Shown here: positions 41,200 to 51,855 of the stretch, piece after piece
Layout: the number at the start of each line of letters is the position of its first letter
Numbering within the stretch: the first letter of the stretch is position 1
Assembly (NCBI GenBank): GCA_963662175.1
Contig: OY759224.1
Coordinates: 21,647,489 to 21,711,488, forward strand
Direction: 5' to 3'
Length of the DNA stretch: 64,000 nt
DNA from: Aradus depressus
Taxonomy: Eukaryota; Arthropoda; Insecta; Hemiptera; Aradidae
Program-made: the position numbers and the translations under genes
The notes under the pieces: generated by a model
Databases searched by the model: none
What the model saw: the letters and a program-made list of their open reading frames with translations, nothing else
Told to the model about the DNA's origin: nothing

Positions 41200-41740
41200 T
41201 CGACGAGAAACATGCCCCTCCGTTTTCATCTACGACAAGCCCCTCCCTCAAACTAATACTGTACGATACCTAGGACTGACATTAGATCGAAGACTGACAT
41301 GGAATCCTCACACACGTCTCACACGAAACACGCTGAACCGTCGACTCAAAATACTCTACGGACTTCTAAATAGACGATCAAAATTAGACATGACACAAAA
41401 ACGGAACTGTTATACTTACTTAGACCATTATGGACATACGGATCACAGATATACGGTTCAGCAAAAACATCCAACATCAAACGGATTCAGGCATTTCAGT
41501 CAAAAACCCTCAGACTGATAACACAGTGCCCCCCATACATAAACAACAGAACACTTCATAACGATCTTATGATACACACAGTACCCGACACAATACAAAC
41601 TATTTACATACGTTTCTTTAGAAAACTTTACACACATACAAATCCAGAAATACGTAGTTTATCTTCATAACACTTACCACAAAACCCCCCACGAAGGTTG
41701 AAGAGGAGGTGGAACCGCGACTTACTGCCACCTTAATTCC
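41200..41740 (+). pseudogene. Jockey-type LINE ORF2 C-terminal part
   Basis: The first frame reads TVRYLGLTLDRRLTWNPHTR. A second frame, after a shift near 41400, reads LLRPLWTYGSQIYGSAKTSN and FQSKTLRLITQCPPYI. The order YLG.TLDR.LTW..H, then P.WTYG.Q..GSA, then FQSK.LR.I is the classical end of jockey-clade reverse transcriptases. It is 5'-truncated, with a T-rich sequence after the stop. Confidence 0.85.
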
Positions 41741-42439
41741 TATTCGTTCTTAATATTTTATTATTATTTTTTTTTTACATTATTTTCCTTTACTTTTATC
41801 ATCTTTCTTACCCATTCCATCAAAGTTGTCTATCAATTCCTTTTTATTTATTTATTATTTTAATTATTATTATTTTTTTTCCCTTGTCCTTATAATTAAT
41901 ATAAATTTTCGTCCCGAGGACCTACCACTGGGTGGCCTTCCTCTCACATGCCACTCACGCCAACGTATCCATACCTACCAACATAGATGCTGTTTGTTGC
42001 ACCCTAGCAACAGTTGCATCTTTATGGATAAAAGTCAAAAAAAAAATATATATGTTTTCTTTACGTATAATTTTAGTATTTTCAAAATTAAAAATGTGTT
42101 TATAATTTTTACTTTGATCAGACAATTCTTTATCTTTTATAATAAGAAGGTTCTTTAAAAAAAACTTTTCCAAGGACAAATTCGAATTCTTGTTTTTCAT
42201 TTCAGTCTAATAAGCAAAGTCTTATTTATATGAAAATATCCTAAAAAATAAACAAAAAAAAAAATGCAGAAAAAAATTACAACACATTTCAGAAGAAATT
42301 TATCTGTCCATATGAAACCAGGGCCATAACGATACTTTACTACAATGGAGAAATGTGAGGCCGTGAAATATGACTCCCAGAACCAAAATATACACGGAGG
42401 GGGGAAATATATAAATTTTTTCAACATATTATTTATTCA
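41741..42439. other. AT-rich stretch, no gene
   Basis: T-rich sequence with short frames (41826-42158, 41955-42200) that reflect composition. Confidence 0.35.
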
Positions 42440-42735
42440 AAAAAGTCGGTAAATCACACGCAATGTACTTCCTCAGCACAATCAACTAAGTTGATGCTCT
42501 TCCTCCAAAACAAATTGACCGTTTGGGACAAAAATCTATAGTTGACTTACCCAGGCACTTTTAAATCCTGACACTAAATTTTGAGTCGGTACATTCATTA
42601 TATCGGCAGTTATTAGGGTTTTTGAGATGTGTCCTAACCCCCTCTGAACTCATCGGCCAGTTCAGCTGAAAATTACAAAGTGTCGCCCTTATGTGGTTTT
42701 GAATTTACATATGAAGTTTTGCTTCGATTCAGCTA
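42440..42735 (+). repeat. Family E, the fullest copy in the window
   Basis: Order of blocks: 'gtcggtaaatcacacgcaatg' (elsewhere 'gtgaatcaccggcaatgtac'), 'ttcctcagcacaatcaacta', 'ctcttcctccaaaaca', 'gggacaaaaatctatagttgac', 'tcctgacactaaattttg', 'cggtacattcattatatcgg', 'cagttattagggtttttgag', a C/T tract, 'cagctgaaaattac', 'gtcgcccttatgtggttttg'. No ends, coding sequence or tRNA boxes were identified. About 20 relatives exist here in both orientations. Confidence 0.7.
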
Positions 42736-42770
42736 GTTATATGACAGATGACAAGTTCGGTGATATGATA

Positions 42771-43911
42771 CGAGTACTCGACCTGACATATAGATGGCGG
42801 TTGTTGTTTGAAAAAAATTACTATGGTACAAAGTACGAACCTTATAAAGCTTAAGTTTGAAGTCGCTACGTTGTTTAGTATTTGTTTGGCAGACATCAGT
42901 AGTGAACGCTCTCAGTGAATTTGTAAACATGGAAAAAATTGGTCATCAGGATACGAGTACAGTACTTTTATTTGAAAGGTCTCAGTCCAACCAATCTCAA
43001 AGCCGAGCTAGATTCTACTCTGGGAGAGTCTGCTCCTTCGTTTACAACAGTAAAATATTGGGTGGCAGAGTTTAAACGAGGCCGTACGAGCTGCCAAGAC
43101 GAATATCGCAGTGGTCCACCAAATGAGGTGACCACGCCAGAAATGGTGAAGAAAATCTACAAAATGGTATTGGATGACCGTCGACTGAAAGTGCGCGAGC
43201 TAGCAGACATGGTAGGCATTTCAAAAAATCGCATATTTGCTGAAAATTTGGACATGAGAAAGCTGTGCGCAAGATGGGTGCCGCGTTTGCTTACAATGGA
43301 ACAAAAACAGCGTCGTGAGGATGTTGCAATCGATGATGCAATTGGCGATGTTTCATAGCAAAAAAGTCGAGTTATTGCGTCGATTCATAACCATGGATGA
43401 CAGATGGGTCCATCACTTCACACCTGAGACGAAGAAGCAGTCAAAACAATGGATTGAAAGGGGAGAAGCGGCTCCAAAGAAGGCCAAGACAGTTCCATCT
43501 GCAGGCAAGGTCATGGCGTCAGTTTTTTGGGATGCGCGTGGGATAATTTTCATTGATTATCATCAAAAAGGAAAAACCTATCAACGGCGAGTATTATCCG
43601 AAATTATTGCAGCGTTTGAGTAATGAAAACAAGAAAAAACGGCCGCATTTGGCGAAAAAGAAAGTATTGTTTTAGCCCCATCGGAATATTTCCTCTTTCC
43701 AAACTTGAAAAAATGGCTCGGTGGTAAAAATTTGCCAACGATGAAGGGGTGGAATCTGCGGTTGATGGAACTCGATGGTTCTCACTATAAACAGGGTATC
43801 GAAGCTATTAAACATCGCTGGGAAAAGTGTATCGAGCTAAAAGGATGTTGAGAAATAAAGATATTTTTTGTGTTTTCTTTGTTAGGTCGGGTACTTCTGG
43901 GACTACCCTCG
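42771..43911. mobile_element. Mariner transposon, defective, TA-flanked
   Basis: The right end, reverse complemented, begins CGAGGGTAGTCCCAGAAGTA and continues CCCGACCTAAC. The left end is CGAGTACTCGACCTGAC, the same sequence with 14 bases removed after CGAG. TA lies on both sides (42769-42770, 43912-43913). The interior holds a broken transposase gene on the plus strand. Confidence 0.9.
42929..43850 (+). pseudogene. Mariner transposase pseudogene
   Basis: The start MEKIGHQ is followed by a frameshift into LKAELDSTLGESAPSFTTVK and YWVAEFKRGRTSC, the mariner DNA-binding HTH region. After a second break, a frame from about 43360 has MDDRWVHHFTPETK (first catalytic D region) and KVMASVFWDARGI. 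A deletion near 43660 then joins directly to LAPSEYFLFPNLKKWL. That deletion removes the HQDNAPSH-type block with the second catalytic aspartate and the third, so the enzyme is dead. It has at least two frameshifts and one internal deletion. Confidence 0.9.
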
Positions 43912-43913
43912 TA

Positions 43914-44514
43914 GTATGACAAAAACAGAGATAGCGCTCACTATTTTCGGTATCTATTATCAACTATTAACTGGCAGAAAAATCTAAGGGAATTTTTTCG
44001 ACTAACCACAGCTAAGTGGTTTCTAATGTCGGTAAGTAAAGTTGGTAATTGTTAAAGAAGAAGTTTGAGAGTAAAGTTGGCTTGATCTGTCAAACGAACT
44101 GACCACTGAGAGGCCAACTTCACACAACTTTCTTCTTAGTTTGATCACTGGCCATCCCCCTTCCCCTCAACTTATATTTCCCCACCCGGTTCTCCATTTT
44201 CCCTTAAATGATTTTGTATTACTTTTCCCTACCTACACTAAGTATAGGGGAAGTTATATGATCGTTCAGAAGAAGAAGAGTTTACTATAACAGTCGCATT
44301 TACAGAGGTACAATTATACAATAAGGTTCCTTAACCATTACCCTTATACACTAAATACAATCAAAAATAATCAGTTAAATTAAAAATAATGCTACTGCTT
44401 AACAGTAAATTAAAAAAAAAAACTCTTATGTCTATCCGAACATTGGCGTAGTTCAAGGAGGGAGGGATATGAGCTTCACCCATAAATGCAAATAATTACA
44501 AATTAGTAAGATAT
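43914..44514. other. No recognised gene
   Basis: A block 'ggccaacttcacacaactt' plus 'ttcttagtttgatc' near 44122-44157 recurs at 44747-44785, so part of this is an old repeat. Confidence 0.4.
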
Positions 44515-44682
44515 TGTGATTCAGGATTTACCTACGAGGTCATATCGCCTACTACCAGAGAGTTGCTCTAAAGGACATGAGATCCTACTGTGGGAGTCCT
44601 AAATTTTGCCAACATTTAGTTAGCTGGGATAATGGTATTTAAGAAGTACTTGACAGGACCACTGCTTAACGCTGGCGTCTTC
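44515..44682 (-). mobile_element. SINE-A, decayed 3' portion
   Basis: 'ttacctacgaggtcatatcg', 'cctactaccagag', 'ctactgtgggagtcctaaat' and 'gcttaacg' in order with several deletions. Confidence 0.75.
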
Positions 44683-45084
44683 AAAGTTTATCTCATCTTA
44701 TAAGAAAGTCCTTATATGGTTATTACGTATATTTTTGTATAGAAAAAGCCAACTTCACACAACTTTTTTCTTAATTTGATCCCTGGCATCCACTTGAACT
44801 TATATTTCCAGGCTTTTTACCGTAAATTCGTTATTTTCTTAGATTTTCCAAGAGAATGAGTAGCGAGGAACACATGCCTGGAGTTAGACGCTCCACTGAG
44901 TAACATCCCATTCTCACTAACTTTCTGCTCACTAGAACATACACCAAGATATTATATTTTCTGCAAACATTGTCTCACACTCATGTGGAAACAGACTCCA
45001 GCTAAACAGAGCTACATTTGATAGGTACTATACATCTTACAAAGGTTCCTTCATTTGTTAGTATGACGATTAACTTGTATTAAA

Positions 45085-45321
45085 GTTAGGTTAGATTTTA
45101 TGACTCATGCCCGGGCTTCAACTACGAGGTAGTATCGCCTACTACCAGAGCGCTCTTTCGTCACTCTGGTGGACATGAGCCCGACTCTACTGTGGGAGTC
45201 CTAAATTTTGCCTACACTAAATTTTTATTCACCTAGGGCAGGGCTCTTTAACGAGTATCTGACATCGTACAGGCTCGGGACCATCGCTTAACGTCCCATC
45301 CGAAGGACGGCGTGCTTAAGT
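45085..45321 (-). mobile_element. SINE-A, lacking its tRNA head
   Basis: Tail GGTTAGATTTTATGACTC to 'gaaggacggcgtgcttaag'. The part containing the hairpin and promoter boxes is missing, as in a 5'-truncated insertion. Confidence 0.88.
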
Positions 45322-45349
45322 CTATATAAGTCTTATATTGAGTTTTATC

Positions 45350-45410
45350 GCAAACGATTGATTGATTTTGGATGGAAAGCGGAAACGTAATAGATTAATT
45401 CTTGCTGGGC
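45350..45410 (-). repeat. Family E start, minus
   Basis: 'ttgattttggatggaaagcgg' and 'taatagattaattcttgctgggc' match the family's first 60 bases in reverse. Confidence 0.45.
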
Positions 45411-45485
45411 TTTTTTTTTAGTTAAAAAATATTTAAAATATAGAAAAAATATATATTCATATGATGAGGACATAACAGGGCTGGC

Positions 45486-45650
45486 TTATACAAACCACGA
45501 TTTTAGAGATGGTTACTTAGTATAAGAAAGTCCCTTTCAGAATTACACTGTTCATGTCAACACATTACATCCTTATACGCAGTAATGCCAGTTTGGAAGG
45601 TATTTAAGAAGTGGAGGGGCTGGAGATCTGTGAAAACGTGGTTGGTATAA
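45486..45650. mobile_element. MITE family F, shortened copy
   Basis: The left arm 'ttatacaaaccacgattttagaga' and right arm 'tggagatctgtgaaaacgtgg' plus 'ttggtataa' are imperfect complements. The centre keeps 'gtataagaaagtccc' and 'cgcagtaatgccag'. Confidence 0.65.
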
Positions 45651-45723
45651 TATATACATTTTTTTTTACATAGACCTTCTATTTAAAAAAGAAGAAGAAA
45701 AAAAGTATATTTATATTTATATA

Positions 45724-45916
45724 GGGTATTCTTTAACGATAATTGACATCGTACAGGCTAGGGACCATGGCTTGACTTCTTAACTGAAGGACAGCATGCT
45801 CAAGGTTTTTTCACCTTCCAGATAGAAAAGTTTAAGGCCTCGATCGGGTTTCGAACCCGCGATCTTGAGCTCAGTAAGCAAGCACGCATACCACTACCGA
45901 GCTACCGCCATCCTCT
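45724..45916 (-). mobile_element. SINE-A head half
   Basis: It contains the B box in reverse (GGGTTTCGAACCC) and the A-box end 'ctaccgagctaccgccatcctc', with 'tgacatcgtacaggctaggg'. The 3' half is missing. A 4-base insertion ('accg') sits in the A-box region. Confidence 0.82.
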
Positions 45917-45976
45917 GTAGAAGGTCTATTATTATATACATATATTTAATAATTATTATTGTAATATATATATATG

Positions 45977-46039
45977 AAGCCTTGAGCACTCCGTCCTTCG
46001 GATGGTACGTTAGGCGATGGCCAATTTCAGGTACTCCAT
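45977..46039 (+). mobile_element. SINE-A internal scrap
   Basis: 'gagcactccgtccttcggatgg' and 'gttaggcgatgg', then 'tcaggtactcc'. Confidence 0.65.
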
Positions 46040-46230
46040 ATAACTAAGAGAGACTCTTCAGTTCATTTAGCGGTGCAGAGATAAAAGACAAGAACCCTCA
46101 AAGTGAATACAGAAGAGGACAACTATATAAGAGTATAGACGAGGACTGACTACCCATTCTTACAGGAAATTATGGATATTAAAATTTAAATGAGAAATTT
46201 AAGTTACAAGTGTAGTGGTATTATGTAGGG

Positions 46231-46356
46231 TTAACCCTGCTCACTTTTAACCCTGCTCACTTTTAACCCTGCTCACTTTTTAACCCTGCTCACTTTTAAC
46301 CCTGCTCACTTTTAACCCTGCTCACTTTTAACCCTGCTCATTTTTTAACCCTGCAC
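46231..46356. repeat. 16-bp tandem repeat, about eight copies
   Basis: The unit is AACCCTGCTCACTTTT. Units differ by one extra T in two places and by single changes in the last units. Immediately to the right begins retroposon C, whose first bases partly continue the phrase 'ccctgcacagtgac'. Confidence 0.93.
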
Positions 46357-46371
46357 AGTGACTGGCGGAGC

Positions 46372-46757
46372 GAGAAGGCAGGGGGGATCACTCGAGCCCC
46401 CGCGGTCTCCCCTGCCCCCATTAAGTTGGAGGGATGGGGATGACCGAGAACCGGGGGTTTTTCGAGGGGTCTCGAGTTGAAAGGCTTTTATATTGATTTT
46501 ATTTTATCTTTATTATTATGTTTCATGGTTATGTTTATTATTATTTATTTTTTTATTATTTATATATTTTTTTATTTTTTTACCTATTATTTTGTACATA
46601 ACTATATGCTTTCGATGTATTTTTTTTTTTTAATTTATTTATTAATTTTTTATTTTTATTTATTTTTTTATTATTATTTTTTTCTTTGTTCTGTGTATCA
46701 TTCATCAAATTTACTTATGGTTATACCGATCGTAAATATTCAAAATAAAGGGTAATA
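46372..46757 (+). mobile_element. Retroposon family C, longest copy
   Basis: A GC-rich 5' part ('ggcggagcgagaagg', 'ctcgagcccccgcgg', 'attaagttggagggatgggg', 'cgaggggtctcgagttga'), then 200 bp of T-rich sequence, then the 3' end 'gtatcattcatcaaattta' to 'attcaaaataaaggg' and an A-tract. The 92-codon frame here is the translation of TTATTTTT runs. Confidence 0.75.
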
Positions 46758-46785
46758 AAAATTTAAAAAAAAAAAAAAAAATGCG

Positions 46786-47121
46786 GAAATTTTGAATTTT
46801 TGACCGATTACATAACTTTCCCAATACTTCATATAGCTGATGAGGAAGTAAAAAAATTCCCTTTAGATGACAACTGGAGATGAATGTTATACGATCTGTC
46901 CGCCACAGAAAAAGGCGGGATGAATAAAGTGCGGGAAGGTAGGGTGGGCGTTAAAAAAAAATTGTGTAACCATTAAAATATATAAAATACATTTAAATTA
47001 TCCTGTCTACAATATAGACGTACCCACAAGTATTTGCCTGGACATCCCATAAGTAATGTCAGTCTTTGTATTCTGTGGTAAAAGTAATTAAAAACTTAGG
47101 ACGACTTCCATCAACTGGAAT
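46786..47121. other. Family H fragment, then unrecognised
   Basis: 'gcggaaattttgaatttttgaccgattacataactttccc' near 46783-46822 matches family H. The rest is not recognised. Confidence 0.4.
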
Positions 47122-47812
47122 TTAAATGTTGGTTAAGCAATCATGATTAAAGATTTAACCGAGAATTTAATCAGAGTTAATTGTTAATAAAATTAAAAAG
47201 TTGGTAAATAAAGCATTTTTTTTTTTTTCATTTATTGGTAACTTTTGTACAATATATGTTCAATTGTGCTAAATGCAAACAAAAAACAAAACATTTGACA
47301 CTTTTGACCAACGTGAGTCTTCTTGGTTAAGGTCGCTATGATGCTTCCTCTTCAGTCGACGTTCTGGTCTTGGCAGAGGCACATGGAGAGGGATGACACT
47401 TAGCAGAGGGTTTTGATGTTCTTGCATGGTCCGCAACAGACTGGCGTAACAAATAGGCAGACATTCCTTTACCGCAGGGATCTGAAGATACTTTTGAAAA
47501 TGTGCTTGGTAAATTGAAAAGTGTACATAAATTCATATAATATGTATTTTCGTTCTTGAAGAACATCCATTGAAAACCGTTCGTTCATCCATCTCGCCAC
47601 CATCTTGGAAAAGCTGCACAAATATATAATTTATTATTATATTTAAAATGTTGGTTAAGCAATCATGATTAAAGATTTAACCGAGAATTTAATCAGAGTT
47701 AATTGTAAATAAAATTAAAAAGTTGATAAATAAAGCAGTTTTTTTTTGGTTTTTTTTTCCCATTTATTTGTAACTTTGTGCAATATACGTTCAATTGTGC
47801 TAAATGCAAAAA
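47122..47812. repeat. Direct repeats of about 160 bp flanking a short ORF
   Basis: 'tgttggttaagcaatcatga' to 'caattgtgctaaatgca' occurs at 47128-47278 and 47648-47808, more than 90% alike by eye. Each repeat begins TG and ends CA, as LTRs do, but no primer-binding site, polypurine tract or target duplication was found. Between them is a minus-strand frame of 76 codons (47336-47566) of unknown nature (ending KTRTSTEEEAS). A scrap of the repeat lies inverted at 12384-12425. Confidence 0.6.
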
Positions 47813-47829
47813 AAAAAAAAAAAAAAGGA

Positions 47830-48105
47830 CACTTGAATGAGGTATCGATATATAATGTGTATCGTTTTGTTTCGGATAAACCAGAGAGAGCGCACTTAAG
47901 GCCCGATTCTGGAATGTCTGAATTCGTTTTATTTGAGAATCGGAGGCCTGATGAGCATCATATAGACGAGCCTCTTGAGGTGGAGGGGGAGCTGAGAGTA
48001 CTTAAGGAGAGGTGTCAGCTGATGTCATAGCCTCTGCAACAGCGAGGTGACGTGTTCGTCCCAGGTCAACTTGGTGTCCATGGTGAGTCCAAGGTAGAAG
48101 CACTT
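47830..48105 (-). pseudogene. Jockey-like LINE fragment
   Basis: On the minus strand CFYLGLTMDTKLTWDEHVTS and then HLKRLVYMMLIRP, with a stop between. The YLG.T.D.KLTW..HV and LY..LIRP blocks are those that follow the jockey RT domain. It is truncated and interrupted. Confidence 0.7.
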
Positions 48106-48111
48106 TTTTTA

Positions 48112-48260
48112 TTGAATATTGTCTAATTGCCTAAATATATACATAAATGTGTACCGGTTTCGGCTTACGCCATCGTCAGCACAATGTTCAACAATAATGG
48201 AGATATGAGCTATGTGTATATACATGAGAAACTCTTTGAGATATGATCCGATGGATCCAT
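48112..48260 (-). mobile_element. Penelope-like terminal repeat
   Basis: 'ttgtctaattgcctaaatat', then 'aaatgtgtaccggtttcggc' and 'catcgtcagcacaatgttcaac' match the arms at 28912-29790. Confidence 0.75.
48149..48184 (-). ncRNA. Hammerhead-like motif, intact core
   Basis: On the minus strand TGTG, CTGACGA, extra T, GGC-GTAA-GCC, GAAA, palindrome ACCGGT, A, CACA. It is the same as the 29675-29716 motif with no core change. Confidence 0.5.
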
Positions 48261-48276
48261 CCTCTGGCCAATTAAA

Positions 48277-48530
48277 AAAGTCGACAGTGAATCACCGGCT
48301 TCCCGAGAATTGATTAATCAATTAACTTTTCGCTGCCTCTCAATATCAGTCGACCATTTGCGCTAATATTCAATAGTTGACTAACCTAGAGGCTCCTAAA
48401 TCCTCATACTAAATTTTGTGTTGATAAATTCATTACATCGGCAGTTATTAGTGTTTTTGTATTGAGCCTCCCCCTATTCTTTTTCTTCGTTTGGTCAATT
48501 TGACTGAAGATTAATAGGTGTTTTTGTTGT
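48277..48530 (+). repeat. Family E, long copy
   Basis: 'gacagtgaatcaccggcttccc' through 'gatttttgtattgagcctcccc' type blocks to 'gaagattaataggtg'. It is cut before the 'gttctggattcac' block by the following element. Confidence 0.6.
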
Positions 48531-48567
48531 GTGTTTCCATCGTGTTCACAGACACACGATTTTTAAC

Positions 48568-49353
48568 TTCCCAGCATATAGTGAAGTTATTGTAATGGGT
48601 ACAAAAATTGAAATCAAAATTTTGATCATATTTTTATGTTTCAAAGTCAGTATTGTATGTTTACACTATTTTTGGAAAGAAGTATGTGTGTGTACGTACG
48701 TTCCTGCACGATATCTCGCGAATGAAAAATTATATCGACTCCGCTTTGGTGCCAATCGAAGCGTATCAACGTAAATATGATCTGAAAGACATTTTTTGAA
48801 ATTCTGTCCATCCGTTTTTTTGTTTGAAGAAAAGACTGTTAAAAAAGTGTGTTTTAGGAATTCTTAAAAAAGATTCATCCGATCTAATTTGTTCTGGTGG
48901 CAATGTAGCATCCTTTAGAGTCAGATTAAAAAATAGGCTATATGGTTTCTGAAAATTTTGAACGGGAGGGTGGGTTATGAGAGGGGCTAGGCATGAAAAT
49001 CGTTCTAACTCATTAACGGATAGTCGGATTGTCATGAAATTTTACATGTAGTATTCTTAATAGCCAATTGAAAAATAGGGATCATAATGCTTAAGGGGAG
49101 GGGGGACTGTGAGTGGAGGCTGAGCATAAAAATAGTTCTACCTCATTAACGGATTATCGGAGTGTCATGAAATTTAACATGTAGTTGTAAAAGCAAAATT
49201 AAAAAAAAAATAGGCTATGTGACCTATCTGTATTTGCATCACAATTAAAAATCTATGTATAGATTAAATTAATAAATAATTCTATACTGAATAAAATGCC
49301 TACTTTTGTGATAGTATTATATAATATTAATGATATTGATATCATGCTGGGAA
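48568..49353. mobile_element. Element with CTTCCCAGCAT inverted ends (tentative)
   Basis: CTTCCCAGCAT at 48568-48578 and ATGCTGGGAAG at 49343-49353 are exact complements 786 bp apart. Inside, a block of about 110 bp is directly repeated (about 48950-49060 and 49085-49195, sharing 'ctcattaacggat' and 'gtcatgaaatt'). No transposase. The short TIR alone could be chance. Confidence 0.45.
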
Positions 49354-49522
49354 GATAGCCTTGTGGACCTTAAGGGTCGCACTTAGTCGAAACACACACA
49401 TCCGAGAACTTGCTTTTTTCATATATGGAAATTGGATGTCGCTAAACATGAAATTGCGGAAAATGAATTTTTTACCGATTACGTAACTTCTTCTATACAT
49501 CGTATAACTGTGAAAGTAAAAT

Positions 49523-49744
49523 TTAAAATGGATAATTCTTATTATATTCCACCAAACAGAGAATAACATCTTCGGGAGTTGGAAACCTCTCCAAGTCTGC
49601 GGCTTTGGCGTTTCGCCCACGGTTCAGCCACTTCCCCTCACTAATCTGCTCTCTACATAAATTTTCAACACTGTTCGCTACGTGAAAGCCGCATTCAAAC
49701 TTCCGCACTATAACATGCCGAACATGCTCACAGTTAACTTCCAT
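49523..49744 (-). pseudogene. Tc1/mariner-type transposase N-terminal relic
   Basis: MEVNCEHVRHVIVRKFECGF and NSVENLCREQISEGKWLNRG resemble the opening of mariner-type transposases (E...H.RH...F.F..G..A......I......G). The frame ends before any catalytic motif. Confidence 0.5.
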
Positions 49745-50011
49745 ATCAAAAAGTCAACTAGAGAAAATATGTTTTTTTCCCCACAATATAGTAGGATGAA
49801 AAAGTTGATTATTAAATCCTTGTTTGTACATGAATCATAATGTTAAGGATAAACATTATCGAAACGGGTACTATAAACACGGTACCTAGTAATTATTATT
49901 TTTTTGTGGAATAATAATAATAATAATATTTTTTTTTTTTTTTTTTTGTGGAATAATAATAATTATTATTATTTCCGTTAAGCCATAGTATATGTCATAA
50001 GGATGTATATA

Positions 50012-50689
50012 CAGTGTAAACTCCATTAAACGCCACTCGATTTAACGACAAACTCCCTAAAACATCGAAATGACTTGAATCTGGTTGGTTTACCTTGTTG
50101 TCCATACAATGATACACTCTATGTAGCATCACACCCACTCTAAATAACGACAACAATACGTCATTACTAAGCAATAAACAGTACTTTCAAGTTGCCCAAA
50201 TTAATAACAACTGCAGCTGTGTACGGTCTTTTGTTTGTTATTTTGTTGCTTTATTGTCTAGCACGTATTTACCTTGACTGTCGGCATCATACGTACCGAA
50301 GATTCTAAGAAATTCGTTCTTTTGTTTGTTGTGATTACCTAGCACGTGTTTACCTCGGCTGCTAGACTTTTTGTATAACCAAGTTGATTCCAAAGTATCC
50401 CAAGATTTGAATAACATACATAAGAAAAAAAATTAAAATACTGGAGCAGCGAAAAACTTCAGACAAAGATAACAAACTATACGCAATAAGCGTTGTTATT
50501 TGTATAAATATTAATGTTTTTGTTATTTGTAAATTTTATATTTTATTAGTAAATATATATTATAATAGTAAAATACTATTAAATGTAATGTAATATGTAT
50601 TGATTTTTCTTCTCTTCATTTAACGACAACTCTCAATAACGCCATAAAATGCGCAGTCCCTTAAGTGTCGCTATATAGAGTTTACACTG
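50012..50689. mobile_element. Pogo/Tigger-like non-autonomous element, TA-flanked
   Basis: The left end CAGTGTAAACTCCATTAAACG and the right end, reverse complemented, CAGTGTAAACTCTATATAGCG agree over about 12 bp exactly and more loosely to 'gttaaatg/gatttaacgac'. TA occurs at both borders. CAGTGTAAACTC-type ends with 'aacgac' blocks are those of pogo-like elements. No transposase is recognised in the 678 bp. An internal block ('ttgtttgtt...ctagcacgt.tttacct.g') is repeated. Confidence 0.8.
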
Positions 50690-50794
50690 TATTAAGATAG
50701 CTTATAAATTAGATACATAAACAGATATTAACTATTTGAGTCTGACACACACGTAATTAATGATGCTTAACATTTTTTGCAGGGCAAGGATGAC

Positions 50795-51095
50795 GTTGAC
50801 GCACGGCAGTTATTGTTTTTGAGTTACGCCCCTCCCATAATCTCCCCCTTCCCTTTGGTTAATTTGGCTGAAAAAAAAATAGGCATAGTCATTAGAAGGT
50901 TCTGGATTCACATATAAAATTTCTTGTCGATAAATTCATTCTGTCAGGAGTTATCGTGTTTCCAGACACACAGACAGAGTTTTTTTTTTCATATTTGGAA
51001 TCAAAAGGTTGGAAAACATGAAATTTCGTTGAAAACTCAGCATCGATTTTTTGGCCGAATACATAACTTCCCCTATACTTTGTATATTTGAGGAG
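50795..51095 (+). repeat. Family E joined to family H
   Basis: 'cggcagttattgtttttgagt' to 'tctggattcacatataaaattt', then 'gttgataaattcattctgtc', a T-tract, and 'catatttggaatcaaaaggt', 'ggaaaacatgaaatttcg', 'ttggccgaatacataacttc'. This copy suggests that blocks E and H belong to one longer repeat. Confidence 0.6.
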
Positions 51096-51855
51096 GAGAA
51101 AATGATATGATGGAACATCTGATCCCTAGCACAGAAACATCAGCAAACAGCAATCCCTCTTCAAAATGGTGTGTTTGCTTATGCACATTTTCATCCATCA
51201 CTCAATCTTTTCTAGTTACTTTGGGATTTAGACAGCGCCGGCGCGACCTTGGCAGCCGCCTAGTGCGGCACAATAATCGCCTAGCGTTAAGAAAGTGGTG
51301 CCAATCTTCCAATTTATCGACACAAAACTCATGCCTCTATGTAAGTCAATCAAAGAATATTAACATGAACGGTCGACTGGTTTTGGAGAAGGAGCGAACA
51401 ATTAATTGATTAATTCGTTCTGGGGAAGTACATTGCCGGAGATTCACTGACGATTTTTTTGATATGTTGTATGCACTTCATTATTGCACTTTTTATTTAT
51501 TTTTCTATTTAAAGTTATGTAAGTACCAACGCCTTGCGTATGGGATGTATTGTCGATCCTGTAGGCAATAAATAAATTTGATTTTTTTTAAATTATTATT
51601 TAGAGAAGCTTTAAGACAATATGTCAACATTCGAAAAGATTCTCTTCTGCTGTGAGCACTATAAGCCAGAACTCCTTGTAACAGCAAACTAAAACAAAAC
51701 GTGTAGATGCATATCATTAACTTTAAAAAAGGTTTTTGTTTATATCAAGGGGCAGCCTAAGAGAAAAATAAGATTGTTCCGCATCAGAAATTTTGAATCA
51801 ACGGATTGCCTCCGGTTTTTACAAGCAGGAGTAAAACTCATGAAATTAAATTAAA
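51096..51855. other. Family E scrap, otherwise unrecognised
   Basis: Positions 51365-51455 hold the family E start on the minus strand ('gttctggggaagtacattgccgg'). The frame at 51107-51409 is not recognised. Confidence 0.4.
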
